Positions 20,641 to 32,698 of a stretch of 64,000 nucleotides of DNA are shown here, in pieces. The position numbers and the translations under genes were made by a program. The DNA comes from Ramazzottius varieornatus (taxonomy: Eukaryota; Tardigrada; Eutardigrada; Parachela; Ramazzottiidae): positions 561,018 to 625,017 of the forward strand of contig BDGG01000013.1 of assembly GCA_001949185.1 (NCBI GenBank). Direction: 5' to 3'. Position 1 is the stretch's first letter. Each line of letters starts with the position of its first letter. The notes beneath the pieces are model-generated. The model ran no database searches. It saw nothing but the letters and a program-made list of their open reading frames with translations, and was not told where the DNA came from.

Positions 20641-22747
20641 CCCCTTGTTAGTGCTTTTAGCAAGGCAAACTCCCGTGGTTTATCTAAAATGCAGGAAAAC
20701 GCGTTCAGAACAGAACAGTTCTTGAGTTCTGAGGTTGCGTTAACGGTGCAAACCAAATTCACGAAGTAACTAAGGGTTCGACATTTTCATAGGGGTTGGG
20801 TTTCTACGGATTTTTGAAAATGGTAGACTAGGAGGATGTCAAAGTTTAAGATCAGAAACGAATTGAAAATGTGCCAAGTCGGATTTGACACAGGCCACAA
20901 CCATCAATCCGTACTTCAACCTTTTGCTGTCAACTCTACCGTCATCAGTGTCCAGTGTCGGAAAGAAGGACTGTGTGGCGAATTTTGCCGAAGGTCGACT
21001 CATATTTTTTACCTCAAGCACATCGGAATTATTGTATTAAATCAGGAATTCCTCCGTAGGGAACATTGCCTGCATTCCGAACCATACCGACGAACGAAAG
21101 CACGCCCTACCTAATACTGCTTGACCAACTTTAGTAGCAGTTTTAACCAGTGGTCGTCGAATTATGCGGAAAAGTTACAGAAGTTTGTCAGACGGTGGAT
21201 GTCTTGAGACACCACACGTCCACCTACCGTGCGCAAACAAAGTTGGCTCCAATTCACTCAAGGGTATAGAAACAAAATTATAGCCAACGACAGGTAGATT
21301 TCTTCAAAAAGAAGCTTTCTACAGCCAATAAAACATTCTATTTCTCCATTGCGTCTTGCGAATCCTCAGGCAGGAAACGTCAGTCATTACCCGATAGAGG
21401 AGTATTTGGTACTGTTGTCAGTGATGGATGAACGTTTGCTTGCTCTGTTTCCAGGAGGGGCCTCGAGCTTTCATTGTAGCCACAAGACTTCCGCCACTGA
21501 AAATGAAGGTTGATACTTTCTTAAAAACAAACTCATACCAAACTTTGACTTCTATACTTCAAAAACCAGCCAACTCATTTGCCAGAAACCTAGTATTAGC
21601 GGTTTTTGGAGAAGCAGCTTTGTTGAGGAACGGAAACTTTTCCGCCAAATAGCATTTTGAGAAATAACGCAAAATTCATCACTGAACGTGATGGCGAAGG
21701 GTGCCAACCCAACTTCCACGAGTTTCAAAGTCATGAGAAAAACGATTTTTATCACTGATCCCTAACTTTTAAGAGATATCAATAGGACTGGCTTTTACAA
21801 TAATCTTGTTACCAAAAGAGAGAAAATATGACACAAGAACGTCCAGGAGTGATGCCTTAGAGTGGAATTCCACTGGGCGGTAATAGCTTTCTTGTGTTCT
21901 AGTGACAACAGCTCCACCCATTGCAGAAATCGAAAATGTTGAATTTTCACATATTACGCGACTATACTATGCTGTTGACTTGAGCGGGCTACTTTGTTTA
22001 CAGCGGAGAATCGCCGATTGGAACTTGCTGTGTTGGATGGATAAGTCGCGGAATATGTTGACCTTCAACAATAAGGGAGAATGTTTTGTCGTTGACTTGG
22101 CTTTTCCGATCACATTCTGGTTTTTTTGTTAGAATACTGAGCATCGTGATTCACTAAAATTTTCAGTCAGTATATATTCGTCAGTGGTGGTTTGAGCCCC
22201 TTGGGTTTAAGGACAGGTTAGCCATTTTCGATAAACTGTTCGATTTGTGACGAGTCGGTGCGGTACAGACGAGAGACCGTCAAGGTTTACCTCCTTTGGC
22301 TAGTCATGCTGCCTTGAACATAAACTCCAGCCGTCAAAAATCAAAGTATGTACAGTATGTACAAGTTAGCGTACGGGTACTAAACTCCGATTCAGCCACC
22401 GCATAGAGTTCTGAGTGGACGCGCTTACCATCCATCCGAACCGCATCAGAAGTAGAAGTGACAATCATTTTTGTTTGTTGAGACTGGCATTCAGCTGCCA
22501 CTTTCGTGCCCCCCCCTTCCAAGAGTCGATACACGACTTTGCAAACCGGGAGCCGATTCACTGCAGAAGAGACTCGGTTTTTGTAGATCATTTTCTTAAA
22601 CGAGACTTGGCTGGGCATTCTGTCCCGATATCATTAATGTACGGACTATCCAACTGTCAAGATATCTTGACTGTGGTGTTGCCGAATAAGTCCTGCTGTT
22701 TAGCACCCCGGGAAAATATTTTGATGTATGAGTAATAGTAGGTCTGT

Positions 22748-23681
22748 CAGTATGACTTTGCGGTTTTCGGCGGAACACTTTCGTATTCGGTTTTTGGCGG
22801 AACGTATTTTCAGAGCTCGAGTACAGACATTAACAACTTGGCTGATGTTCTATCTGTCTAACAGACTCTTGCCAATTTTTTAAAGCAAGACCTGGTCAAT
22901 GAAACGAGATCAAGAAACGAGAAAAATGTCGGAAGGAGTGAACCTCAGTTCTATACACAACCTTTTTGAAAAAAAAATAGGCTTGAGACAAGCTTTCTCA
23001 ATTCGAGAATGATTGAAACGTTCTATAGTCCTGAAAATGATATGTCAACTGCGAGAAGAGAACCCCCCCAAACAAAAAAGCTTCGAGAATTCTGAAAAAG
23101 AACTTTTGTGCAAAACAGGGAGGAAAGTTGCGGTTGTCGACGTGCATCACTTTGGTAAGGTGGGAGCTTCTCAGTTTTTCCTCTCTATCACTGCTCTACG
23201 AAATAAGAGCGAAAGCTATTGGCGAGTACAATCTTGTATTTACTATTCACTTTCGAAGTTTGAAAAGTTTCGCTTCCGACCGGCTTTCAAACCAAGTATT
23301 TTTGAATTGCTCGCTGTCAGTTTTCCCAAGCGTTTTCTCCCACCTGACTGACTGATGGAGTAGACTGTTCTCGCCGAAAGTGAAGCGATCATTCGCTAGC
23401 GTCTTCGTTGAGGTCTTGTTTATTGTAGTGTCTGAATTTCTAGCTGCCTTGGTGTGGCTACAAGGAACAGAACTCTGGGTTGTGATAATTTTCGAAAATT
23501 TGCGATCACGAAACGTTCTCGTACAAGACCACACAAATGCACGGATCAGAGTTTTCAGTACCTTGGCTGAAAGACTATTGTATCTACTGTTGTTTATAAA
23601 AAAAAGAAAGGAGCAATTCCGCCAAAGGCCACAGATATGAACTTTCAAAATTTCCCACGGAAAAACCGCAAAGTCATACTG
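22748..23681. mobile_element. DNA element with 20-bp terminal inverted repeats, 934 bp
   Basis: CAGTATGACTTTGCGGTTTT at 22,748-22,767 is perfectly inverted at 23,662-23,681. Just inside, GGCGGAAC is also inverted. The CAGT start resembles Tc/mariner-type ends, but no TA duplication is evident. The interior ORFs (largest about 130 codons, minus) match nothing I recognise. Probably non-autonomous. Confidence 0.6.
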
Positions 23682-23869
23682 GCGGATCTAATATTTCGAT
23701 GCACGAGTAGATATCTCATGTATGAGTGAAACATTTCAAACTAAATATTTCTCGAGGTGTTAGACAGTAGGATATAGTCCCCCGACATCGATTACATGAG
23801 CAGTCAAGACACAAAGAAGAAACGGTCAGCCCACCCCCTGGTCACGTGGTATCCCGCGTGGCAAGGCCT

Positions 23870-24030
23870 GATGAGTGGCGCGGTGGTAGACTGGTAATAC
23901 TGTCTGCCCTCCCTTGCCGAGTCTGCCTAGCAACCACGCGACCTGGGTTCGAATCCGACCCAGTTTGGGATGGAGTTATTGCTGTTTAAGCCATTTTCCA
24001 GCCACCTTCCAGCGTGTATACTGTAGCGTT
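23870..24030 (+). repeat. tRNA-derived SINE
   Basis: A-box-like GTGGCGCGGTGGTAGACTGG at 23,875-23,894 and B-box GGTTCGAATCC at 23,946-23,956, spaced slightly wider than in a tRNA. The sequence continues beyond the B box with an unrelated tail and a short ATGAATGA direct repeat. A functional tRNA is unlikely because no acceptor stem closes. Confidence 0.55.
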
Positions 24031-25732
24031 AACATTGCAATGAATGAATGACTCGTCGGACAGCTCGCTGGCCCATGACGTCGACTGGATCTCTTCTTCA
24101 AGCTGCGGAAACGACCTAGGCTCTGCTCTACATCGCTACGTCAGGCGGCTGTGCCCAAACCGGAGGCGTATGACTGCACTGAAAAGACCTCATTAGCCAT
24201 GCATCGACAGTATGCCGACTGGTGAGGAAGGCAACAAGCGTCGGACTTCGGACTATCTGGATCCGAATGTCTGTACACTCTATTGACCTTCGGTTGTACT
24301 TTGCCATGCACGATGTGATCTAGACCTTCAGTCGTCTGTTTAACGGATACTACTATTGTCAGTGGTCCTGCCCTCAGTTGTCCTAAGTCTTGATCTAGTG
24401 CTGATCGCTTTGCTTGATTGCCTGTCTAGCTGTTACTGAGTGAAGTTATATCCGCTTTCTCTTCGCTCTTCTACACCCTCTTTCAGATCGGTTACATCAG
24501 TAGCCTGGCTCGGCATTCTAACTTGATCTTAATAAAGGATATTAAAGTACATTATTATACCTCTTGCCGCTAATGACGGTGTAAGCCGTGTGACCACGGA
24601 GAGACCGAGGATTTCTTTCATTGCGGTGTCAGGTATTCGGGAAAGTTCCAACAGGGCTGTACCAACTCTCGAAAACACCTAGATCATACCTGGCTCAGAT
24701 ACTGTAGGTGCACGTATCCGCCCGTCGGCCAGAGAAGGAAACCGACAGTTATAACCATACCTAACGCGACGCAACAAGAACATAATATATTTTTGACATA
24801 TTCGCAAGCAATTTGAAACTAAGATGAGGGCTGCTCCAGTCAGGATCGAGATTGGGTTTCCGCACTTCCTTAGCTCGCTGAATAGCTCGAGGACATGAAA
24901 TATATAAGGATTTTCACAACACAACGATTCCGGTCGGCGCACTCCTGCAGGAACATTCACAACTGGGTAAAAACTTGGACTGTCGTTCAGTTTTAGCGGA
25001 CTTAATATATATTGAGCGAAAATAACTGGCCCCAGTGTCTAACCCAACTGAAAAGGGCCAGATGAACAGAGACCGCCGACAGAACAGCCGTTTCCGCTAA
25101 GTGCGCCATCAATACCCATCAAGTCACATTTACACGATCGTACTACAGTGCGTCTCCGTATGCAAAGTTCAGGACCGTTCAGGGGCGGCGTGTTACGCTA
25201 CTCACGTTAAGCACTGGGACCTAAAAGTGAATTGAGGGTCGCAGAGGGTTTAATTTAGGGCCGAAGTTTTTTGGGCGTACTTTGAAGGTGCATGTGTTTT
25301 CTAGGTTAAAATCACCGCCGCCCGCCACGACGAAGGCTTCTGGAGGTGGTAGTGGGAACGAGCTCGTAAGAGAGTTGTGGTTTGGGTTGTACCGCAGGAC
25401 GGGTGTCGGGCGATGAACCCATTTACCGAGCAGCACTATCCCGGGAAGTAATGTACTGTACCACTGTTTTCAAGCAACGCATCTCCAGTAGTTGGCCATG
25501 AACGCAATGATCGCCACCGTATTGCTCGGCGTAAGAGCGTTGGTAGAGTGATCGTTCTGTCGTCGGGAAATCCCTTGCAGAAGTCGACTAAAGTGTTACA
25601 GTATTAATCATACTGTGGTGGTTCGAAAGCTCATGGCAACTACGGGTGCAGTGGAACAACCAGAAGTTTTGATGGGCTCAAGGCGAACCTGTTTTGGAAA
25701 GAGTCACCTGGCCTGGCTAAAGTCTTCTTAGC

Positions 25733-28700
25733 ATGGAACAGTCGCTGTACACTTTGAAAAGGTGGATAGTTCTCATAACAGTCATTACTTGCTCTGTTCA
25801 TTACTGCGGCCCGCAACCAGCTACCAGCAATCGTTTCAAGCTGCAAGTGTTCTATATTCTCAACGAGAAGGAAACCATTGGTGATCCTAATGGAATTCTC
25901 CGTTCGGCCAATATTAAACCGGTGCTTGAATTAGCCCGAAACCAAAGCAATGCGCGCAACAGCTTTGATATCGAGTGGGTGGAAACTGACTTCCGGGGAT
26001 CTCCTCACGTCAACACATTTAGCTACTGCTTCGATCTAAGAAAGCCAGAACAAGTATGCCGTTTCCACGTGCTTCTTCCAGTTATATTAGGTTTTAGCAT
26101 GTGACTTAGCGATTCGCGGAAGAGACGTTTCGAATAATCAGGTCTCCTGACTCTGGGATCATACACAAGTCAAGTTGCCATCTCCCGTTGGAATTCCGAC
26201 TATAGCTAAAATGAGCTGCAACGTCATTCATGAGCGGAGCAGCTGATCCATCTTCTGAATACAGTACTTGGCCAGCCACCGTGCTTCACACTGTTATGTA
26301 CCTAGCCATATTTCCGATTACGCTCTTTAACGACAATAAGGGCAGCTCCGGAAAGCAAATTACAGTTATACGTACACGCACGAAAAGGAAATTTAGGCCA
26401 GTAAAAATTTCGGGCCAGACGATTCCGAAACAGCGGAACGAAACTACGTATCCACATGTGTAAATCACACCCATGCACTTTTTGGCAGTTTTCTACGGTT
26501 AAATTTTCAAACTTCCTTTCCCTGCGTGTACAGTAACGAAAGGCGCGACCCAAGCCGCTATTACAGTCGGACAGTAAACCGGAGGTGGCATATTGATCGG
26601 TGTGATCATTCACACCTTCTTCTTCTGCAACATAGTTGGTAACTGATTTACTCGTAACCGCAGACCACCTTTTGGAAACTTTTGTGGAACATCGCAAAAT
26701 CATACCTTTAACGATATACGCCAACTTCTGTTCTGTGGCCGGTCTCTATTCATCAGGCCCTATGCATCGACCTTAAATTTTTTGTAATAGGACTACCGCG
26801 CCCTGTCTGCCGTCCTTGGCGGGATTTCGTCCGTTGTTCAGCACAATCAGATTCACGTCATCATCGCCCCGCCCTGCCGTTATGAATTTCAAATGGCAGC
26901 GGACTTGGCAGCATACCTGCACATTCCAATTATTACGGGTGCGAGTGAAACGATACCGCGCATGTACGACTACCCAACGGCTGTAACGTCCAACTATAGT
27001 CCTATGAGCATATGGGCAGGTTTTGTCGCCTTCTGCAAGAAAAACAACTGGTTGGATGTTTTTATTGTCTACGACGATTCAGCTCAGGACGCTTTGACAG
27101 ACCCGGAAGAGCGAGGTAACTACGCAAACGGTCTAGTACGAATGCTGGCTTTGAGAAAAATCAACTCCACGGTGACACGACACATACAAGTGGGTGACGT
27201 GGATCTCAACCTGAAACTACTGAAGACGGTCGCCAGAGGTATGTCTTGGCAGTTCTGCGAGACCACGTATTAACTTAGATGAATTTATTTAACTTCCTTC
27301 TTCTTTCAGTATCTGTTATCCTCTCGAACTCGACAGTCCTTCGGTCGTACATGATGGCAGCATGCAACAGTAGCATGTGCAATGGAGATTACGCTTTTTT
27401 CACCCTGCACCTATTCAAGGATCCAATCTTGAATAATCTCACGCTGGTCAACTGGCAGGCTGGTATTAGTGTCGGCCTTTTTCTGTACTCAGACTGCAGG
27501 TTTCGATTTCGCTCCGTAAAACGTGAAAGTAGCGGAGTTGTCAATGCAAAATCGCACGTGGGGTTGTCATTAGCATAAGGAGAGAACCTGGGTGCTGTGC
27601 TTGTTCACTTTTTTTCTATTGATGACACCTCCTCTATGTAACTCTAAATTGACAATTCCGTTAGTTTTTCCTCGTTACATTAATTTCGTGCTCTTTAGTT
27701 GGGTGGAAACGATACACACAACGCCTCGTCAGACGAGCTGACCATCACCGCCATGGAAGCCATCCAGGTTATCACCGTTTTCGACTACCAAGCCGCCTAT
27801 GCATTCCGCGATGAATTTGAGCACAAGTTTAACATGGCCATCGACGATACCCCCATCACCGGTTACAGCGCCTTCTATTACGACGCTGTAATGCTGATGG
27901 CTAAAAGCGTCGATACTTTATTGAAGGGCAACTACAGCTGGATTCACGAAGACATCTCTCCCACTTTCTTCTACAAACAAGACGGCAAAAGTGGCTTCAC
28001 GCAGGACCTTATCAGGACTATGACCACACCACCGTGGTATGATGGTGCGCAACGGAGCCATGTTACGACGCGCTTCATTCCTCAACGGCTGAATCCGTTT
28101 CGATTTTAGGTGTTACCGGCCCATTGTACTACCACAACTCTACCGCCCGCGCCATCAGTACGGATATCTACGATTATGATAATGCCCAGAAAAATTTTGT
28201 GGTACGGTCTACATTCCGCTGTTGGCGGTGGATGCGGTGACCGTTAAAGTATTAATAGCTACATGTTTCGATAGCTACTTTTGACGGTGACCGCATCCGC
28301 CGCCCATTCTCCACAGTCGACCGACTGAAAATGTCTCCTGGCTTCACCCTCTCAACGCTTGAAAGATACTGTAGAGCAATCGTTTTTATGATTCAGCTCG
28401 CGGTAAATTTCACAGCGAAGACAAATCGGACAATGACGACACGACCCGTAAGATACCCAGGAACCAAGGTGCCATCGAAACCCGTCTGTGGATATGACGA
28501 AGCCAGCGCCGGGTGCAACGATCTGAGTAAGCAATCACCTGAAACGTCACCGCGAGAATCAGTTCCAAATCCTCACGTCGTTGGGTGGCCCAGCTCAGGC
28601 TCAGTAAAATACCCGAGCGAGTTTACGCGATCCGTGCTGCAGTATAACGAACTGTACGAGGTACTTTCGCTTTGCAGAGACAGACGATATCATCGGGATT

Positions 28701-31567
28701 GTAGCTGGCAGCACCTGCGCACTACTGGCTGTGTTGGCCGCCATTTTAGCCCGTCGGCGATATACCAGAGAGAAAGCTGCATCGCGTTCTTGGATGATCA
28801 AGTTCGAAGATGTCCAGTATCCACGCGACGTTCAGGAATGGCTGCGCCGGCGCTACACCATCATCGACGACGGTGCGGGAGGCCTGGCTGTGTCCGAAGC
28901 AGTGCGCATGGCCAAGAAGGCCATTTCGGGAAAGGACAGCGGTGGAAAGTTGGCACCAGATGATGAAGTGAGGCGCACCACGCTCGGCCCCGGAAGAACT
29001 ATCAGCCACAAACACGGCATTGTCAAAAGCCAGCCGGTGACCATCCGGTACTGCCACAAGGACTTGGTACCTATTGTACCCAGGGTTCTGCGGGAAGCCA
29101 AGTTGATCAGGAGCTTGAAGCCTAATGACAACATCATGCAGTTTGTCGGTGCTAGTGTTGAATGGAAAAAAGTGGCAATTTTCTACGAATATTGCTCCAA
29201 AGGCACTTTACAGGTTCGTTAAAGACGATACAGTAATAATCCTCAGTTCATGAATACGTCCCAGCAAATTCAGTCTAACAGAGAGTGTGCGGTAAACGTC
29301 AAACGCTATTTCCGTTGGTCAAGCAAACTTAAATAACAACCAAAGGTACCGATCAACCGCACGGCAAGTTTGTCACGCGACGTTGTAATGACGCACATGT
29401 TCGCCAGACGCAAACAACCTATCATACTAGCTTGCTCAGCCTTGTAGAAAGAGCCTCAGTGACATATCCAAGAAGTGGGGACTAACACTGTATTCCGCCC
29501 CCGTGATATGTCACCAGCAAAAGTGGAAAAAAACCAACTTGGTGGACAAATGATTTAATTGGGCTCTGTATCGGCATTTTGTTTCAAAGGATTTGCTAGC
29601 GAACACGCAGCTGAAACTGGACTGGGTCATGCGCATCTCCATCACGACAGATATTCTTCGCGGTCTGGCCTTTATCCACCAATCTCCCCTTGAGGCCCAC
29701 GGGCGCCTGACGTCCAAATGCTGCTACATCGACGCTCGGTTTGTCCTCAAGATCGGCGACCATGGTCTACCCAGCTTCTTCTCACTGAACGCCGATGAGA
29801 CAGAAGAGCTGAAAGATACCGGTGACATCTGGCAGATGCTGCTGTGGACTGCCCCTGAACATATCGGCATGATGCTGGGCCAGTCCTACGTTCACAAGCC
29901 CACGCCCACCTCTGAGCCTTTGCGCATCAGCATGCTGGAGAGAACGCCGGGCTTTTGGGCCAGATGCTTCAAGAAGAACAACAGCATCTATCCAGGTATC
30001 ATTGACCGGGAAGCCTATGTGGCCACCTCGCTGAAGATGGGAACCAAGCAGGGAGACATCTACAGTTTTTCCATCATCTTCACCGAGATCATCACGCTGG
30101 GGAAACCGTATGGCATGTACTTGCCGTACATGACTGCTGAAGGTAATCAGCTTATAGTTCCACTTTCAGTAATGTGTTTTGTACCATAACACTAAGGCGA
30201 CGTTTAGAGATCGTGACCAAAGTCAGGGACCGTCTAAGTCAAGTCAACCCATTTCGTCCGGACATCAGGGCAGAAGACTGCGCCCACCCGGAAATACTAT
30301 ATCTCTTGGAACGATGTTGGAATCAGAGTTATAACCATCGGCCTTCCATCATCCAAGTTCGAGCAAAGATGAAGGACATCGGCGACGACATGTATGTCCA
30401 CTTACTGTATCTTGGCTGGTCTCTGCGCGTCATCCGAGGACTGTGTGTGTTTTAGGGGGCTTAGCGGTAAAACAGCATCGGTTATGGACATTATCCTGAC
30501 TCAGATGGAGGAACAAGCGGCTATTTTACAAGCTACTATAGTCGAGAAGACAAAGATTATGGAAGCGGAGAAGACCAAGACATTCCAGCTCTTCTCTCAG
30601 ATTCTTCCCCGGTCAAGAACATGCCTATCTTCGATTCCCAACTCACTTCACGTGTAACGTAGTTCCCTTTTGTTTTCAGGACGATCGCTGAAAGACTACG
30701 GCACGAGGAAGTCATCTCCGCCGAGCTGTACGATATTGTGACTGTCTTGATTTGCGACGTGGAGAATTTCGGTGATATCGTGGCCGAATGTACGCCAACT
30801 GAGACCATCGAATTCGCCGGCGACCTCTTCAGCTATTACGAAACCAACATTGCCGAGTTCGAATGTATCAATGTGGACTTTTACAACACCCTTGTACTGG
30901 TGAGTCGGTCCCTGCTAGTTTATCTGGCAAACGGAAGCTTGACTGGAAGACATAACCAACTTTTCCTGTACATAGGTGGCGTCAGGGTTACCGGTTCGAA
31001 ATGGCATCTTCAACGCGCGTGAAATCGGTAGATTGGCCTTGTCTTTGCTTTTCAACACTATCACGTTCCGGCCTCGGCATGATACGAGTGAGCGGTTGAA
31101 ACTGAAAATGGCTGTCCACACCGGACCGGTCTTTGCTGGGATAGTAGGCGAACTCAACCCGCGATACAGTGTTTTCGGCGAGACCATCTTTGTGACGCAT
31201 CGACTACTAGCTGTAACCAAAGGTAACCAACTTGGCCTACCTGACCAGGTCTGGGGCGCGACGCTAGGTGTCGACCTGATTTTATGGGGTTGTTTTTAGG
31301 CTTTACCATTCGATGCAGCGCATCAGCTCAAAATTTGATGGAAACCTTTGGAAGCTTCGTCTTGAGCCGAATGGACGAGATCTTCATCAAGGGCAAAGGC
31401 ATGCAGCCCACGTATCAGCTCTTTGGAGAAAACGGTAAATGCAAACCTAGACTTTGTACGGTACCAACAGCAAACCAAAAGTTGACCTTCCTTTGCCTCC
31501 AGCGAGTCCCGCCATGCAGCGTCTGGAAGCGGATTTTCGGGCAGTATACCCCGATAGTGGGCTCTGA
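25733..31567 (+). CDS. Receptor guanylyl cyclase R2, complete, cyclase probably inactive
   Basis: Single-pass receptor with leader, ANF-receptor ligand-binding domain, TM helix, kinase-homology domain, coiled coil and class III cyclase fold. Exons: 25733-26053, 26791-27238, 27310-about 27462, 27699-28044, 28110-28201, 28397-28526, 28678-29213, 29590-30142, 30208-30391, 30456-30611, 30680-30899, 30976-31222, 31300-31434, 31503-31567. Every junction is GT-AG and in frame except the 3' end of exon 3, where the best-looking donor (27,462) leaves phase 1 but exon 4 starts in phase 0; a donor at 27,441 or 27,519 would restore frame. Stop TGA at 31,565. Domain order and length fit the family. The cyclase domain has lost key residues (see separate entry). 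Confidence 0.88.
26175..26590 (+). mobile_element. TTAA-type MITE copy with a nested element
   Basis: Relative of the TTAA-flanked element at 56,941-57,178: starts CAAGTTGCCATCTCCCGTTGG, shares AAAATGAGCTGCAACGTCAT and AGCTCCGGAAAGCAAAT, ends near GGAGGTGGCA. It is interrupted at about 26,370-26,531 by a second element whose ends read GTACACGCA and TGCGTGTAC. Lies in R2 intron 1. Confidence 0.55.
28224..28304. repeat. Hairpin in an R2 intron
   Basis: Arms 28,224-28,244 and 28,284-28,304 (GGCGGTGGATGCGGTGACCGT), 19 of 21 positions paired, 39-bp loop. Lies between two ectodomain exons. Could be a small MITE remnant or an RNA structure in the intron. Confidence 0.6.
28678..30611 (+). other. R2 TM helix, kinase-homology domain and coiled coil
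   Basis: TM helix IIGIVAGSTCALLAVLAAI, then a long juxtamembrane segment. In the kinase-homology domain the VAIK lysine position reads VTIRY, HRD reads HGRLTSK, and DFG reads GDHG, so it is a pseudokinase as expected. LLWTAPEHIG and DIYSFSIIFTEI are the later landmarks, with an unusual ~60-residue insertion between them (about 29,870-30,040). RPDI and LLERCWNQS complete it. The coiled coil runs from MDIILTQMEEQ to FSQILPR and leads directly into the cyclase exon. Confidence 0.82.
30680..31434 (+). other. R2 cyclase-fold domain with lost catalytic residues
   Basis: Alignable to class III guanylyl cyclases throughout: VTVLICDVENFGDI, ASGLPVRNGIFNAREIGRL, MAVHTGPVFAGIVG, PRYSVFGETI, FIKGKGMQPTYQLFGE. 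The first metal-binding aspartate is present (ICDVENF). The second metal site, normally GDAY, reads NTLVL. The nucleotide-binding NTASR block reads FVTHR, keeping the arginine but losing the asparagine. The purine-specifying glutamate of ETIGDAY is aspartate. By family knowledge, loss of the second metal ligand should abolish GTP cyclisation, so this is likely a pseudocyclase or a heterodimer partner. Confidence 0.8.
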
Positions 31568-31819
31568 CGAAACCGACGGCTGCAACACTCTCAGCCGAAG
31601 GGGACAGCCGAACGTAGAAAACTGTCAACGAGTTGACGAGACTCGCGCCATGATGCGAATCTGCGCTAATACTTCATGGTTTTATAAGCTGCAGTTGGAA
31701 TTCTGTATTCCCTTCACAAATCATTCTTGCTGGTCATCATCGTTCTAGCTTAACATAGCGATCCTCCAACTTGCACTTCAAATGCTTACGAACAAAACAA
31801 ACGAATCAATCAAAACAAA

Positions 31820-32287
31820 TTAACAGGCAGGTAGTCGTTCGCGCCAATACGGGAAGCGTGGTGCGCGACGGAAGGCGTTCTCGGCTGAGATGATCCAACA
31901 ACAGTTAGCGTTCCAGTAGTCATCGAATACGCCTCTAACGCAAAGAAATGCCATCGTCAGGCACAGTGTCCGAAATATTCAATACCCATTCCGGTTTCAT
32001 GATACCAAAAATGGTGGTTCTTACTGTGTGCAGTATTGCTGCCATGAGCCGAACTCTGCAGGATACATCTTGCAGGTAAAGTATGGTGTCTTCTTCCAGT
32101 TGGCCGAGCGGGCTTTGGGGCAGTCGTCAACGTATTCTTCCTGGTCCCGGAGCTTCATGAGTTCTGCTTGTGCCTTGAATCTTTCCATCAGGGCAACCGG
32201 ATCATTCATGTCCACACCATCAAATATGTCTCCTTGCACAAAGGCTAACAAAACCACCAACAGCATCGACTTTATCAAGTAGATCAT
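31820..32287 (-). CDS. Small secreted cysteine-containing protein
   Basis: Two exons: 32025-32287 and 31820-31934, joined in frame through a GTAAGA donor and TTAG acceptor (phase 2), giving about 125 residues. Signal peptide MIYLIKSMLLVVLLAFVQG is clear. The mature part starts acidic (DIFDGVDMNDP) and then has six cysteines, two adjacent (NANCCW) and one the last residue before the stop. If unspliced, the ORF would stop two residues past the donor. Family not recognised; presumably disulfide-bonded and extracellular. It is convergent with R2, whose stop is about 250 bp away. Confidence 0.65.
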
Positions 32288-32698
32288 GATGTTGAGCTGT
32301 CACAGATCTTCTCAGGAGTATATACAACACGGGTGTATGGCTCCGAGATTTTTGAGTACGACTATACTAGTCGTTTGTCGTTAGTACAATGATCGGCAGA
32401 ACTTTTAAAACGGGATTTTTGGTTTATCCGACAGATTCAACCTCATTACGGTTGGAGTCTCATAGCGCGCATACTTTCCCGTTCCCTCAACAAACCATCT
32501 AAACATGGTCTTCCGGTTGCTAGACAGCTGACAAATTTCCTTCGTTCAAACTTCTACGGTGAAATGCCGAACAGAAAAGAATGCACACAAAAGCAGGAGA
32601 CTAGCAACAAACTTCAATCCTCGAAACTAAACTATCTAGTCATCAGACATCACTTTCAGACTAGGAAGAAATTCTCCACAGTATTTTTTGGCTCATGC

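Larger units (their letters stand above)
19984..25732. other. Gene-poor stretch between Tc1 and R2
   Basis: Apart from the repeats listed separately, I see no supported gene. Short ORFs on both strands lack splice context or known motifs. A minus ORF at 24,679-24,960 contains a hydrophobic run (PISILTGAALILVSNCL) and might be a TM exon, but no partner exon was found. 20,040-20,240 is a degenerate TGGC/CTGG-rich block. Confidence 0.45.
25733..28526 (+). other. R2 signal peptide and ligand-binding domain
   Basis: ATG at 25,733 opens a leader with core WIVLITVITCSVHY. Then FKLQVFYILNE starts the fold, VIIAPPCRYEFQMAADLAAY is the cysteine-bearing strand and helix, IPIITGASE follows, VSVILSNSTVLRSYMMAAC sits after the hinge, and AVMLMAKSVDTLL is the late helix. 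The 92-nt exon 28110-28201 encodes GVTGPLYYHNSTARAIS, and 28397-28526 carries the juxtamembrane KPVCGYDEASAGC. The 28397 acceptor was chosen over 28416 because only it keeps frame. Confidence 0.85.

Noticed and set aside
23870-23966. A functional tRNA gene.
   Set aside because: B box is good, but no acceptor stem pairs, A-to-B spacing is too wide and the match continues past the tRNA end.
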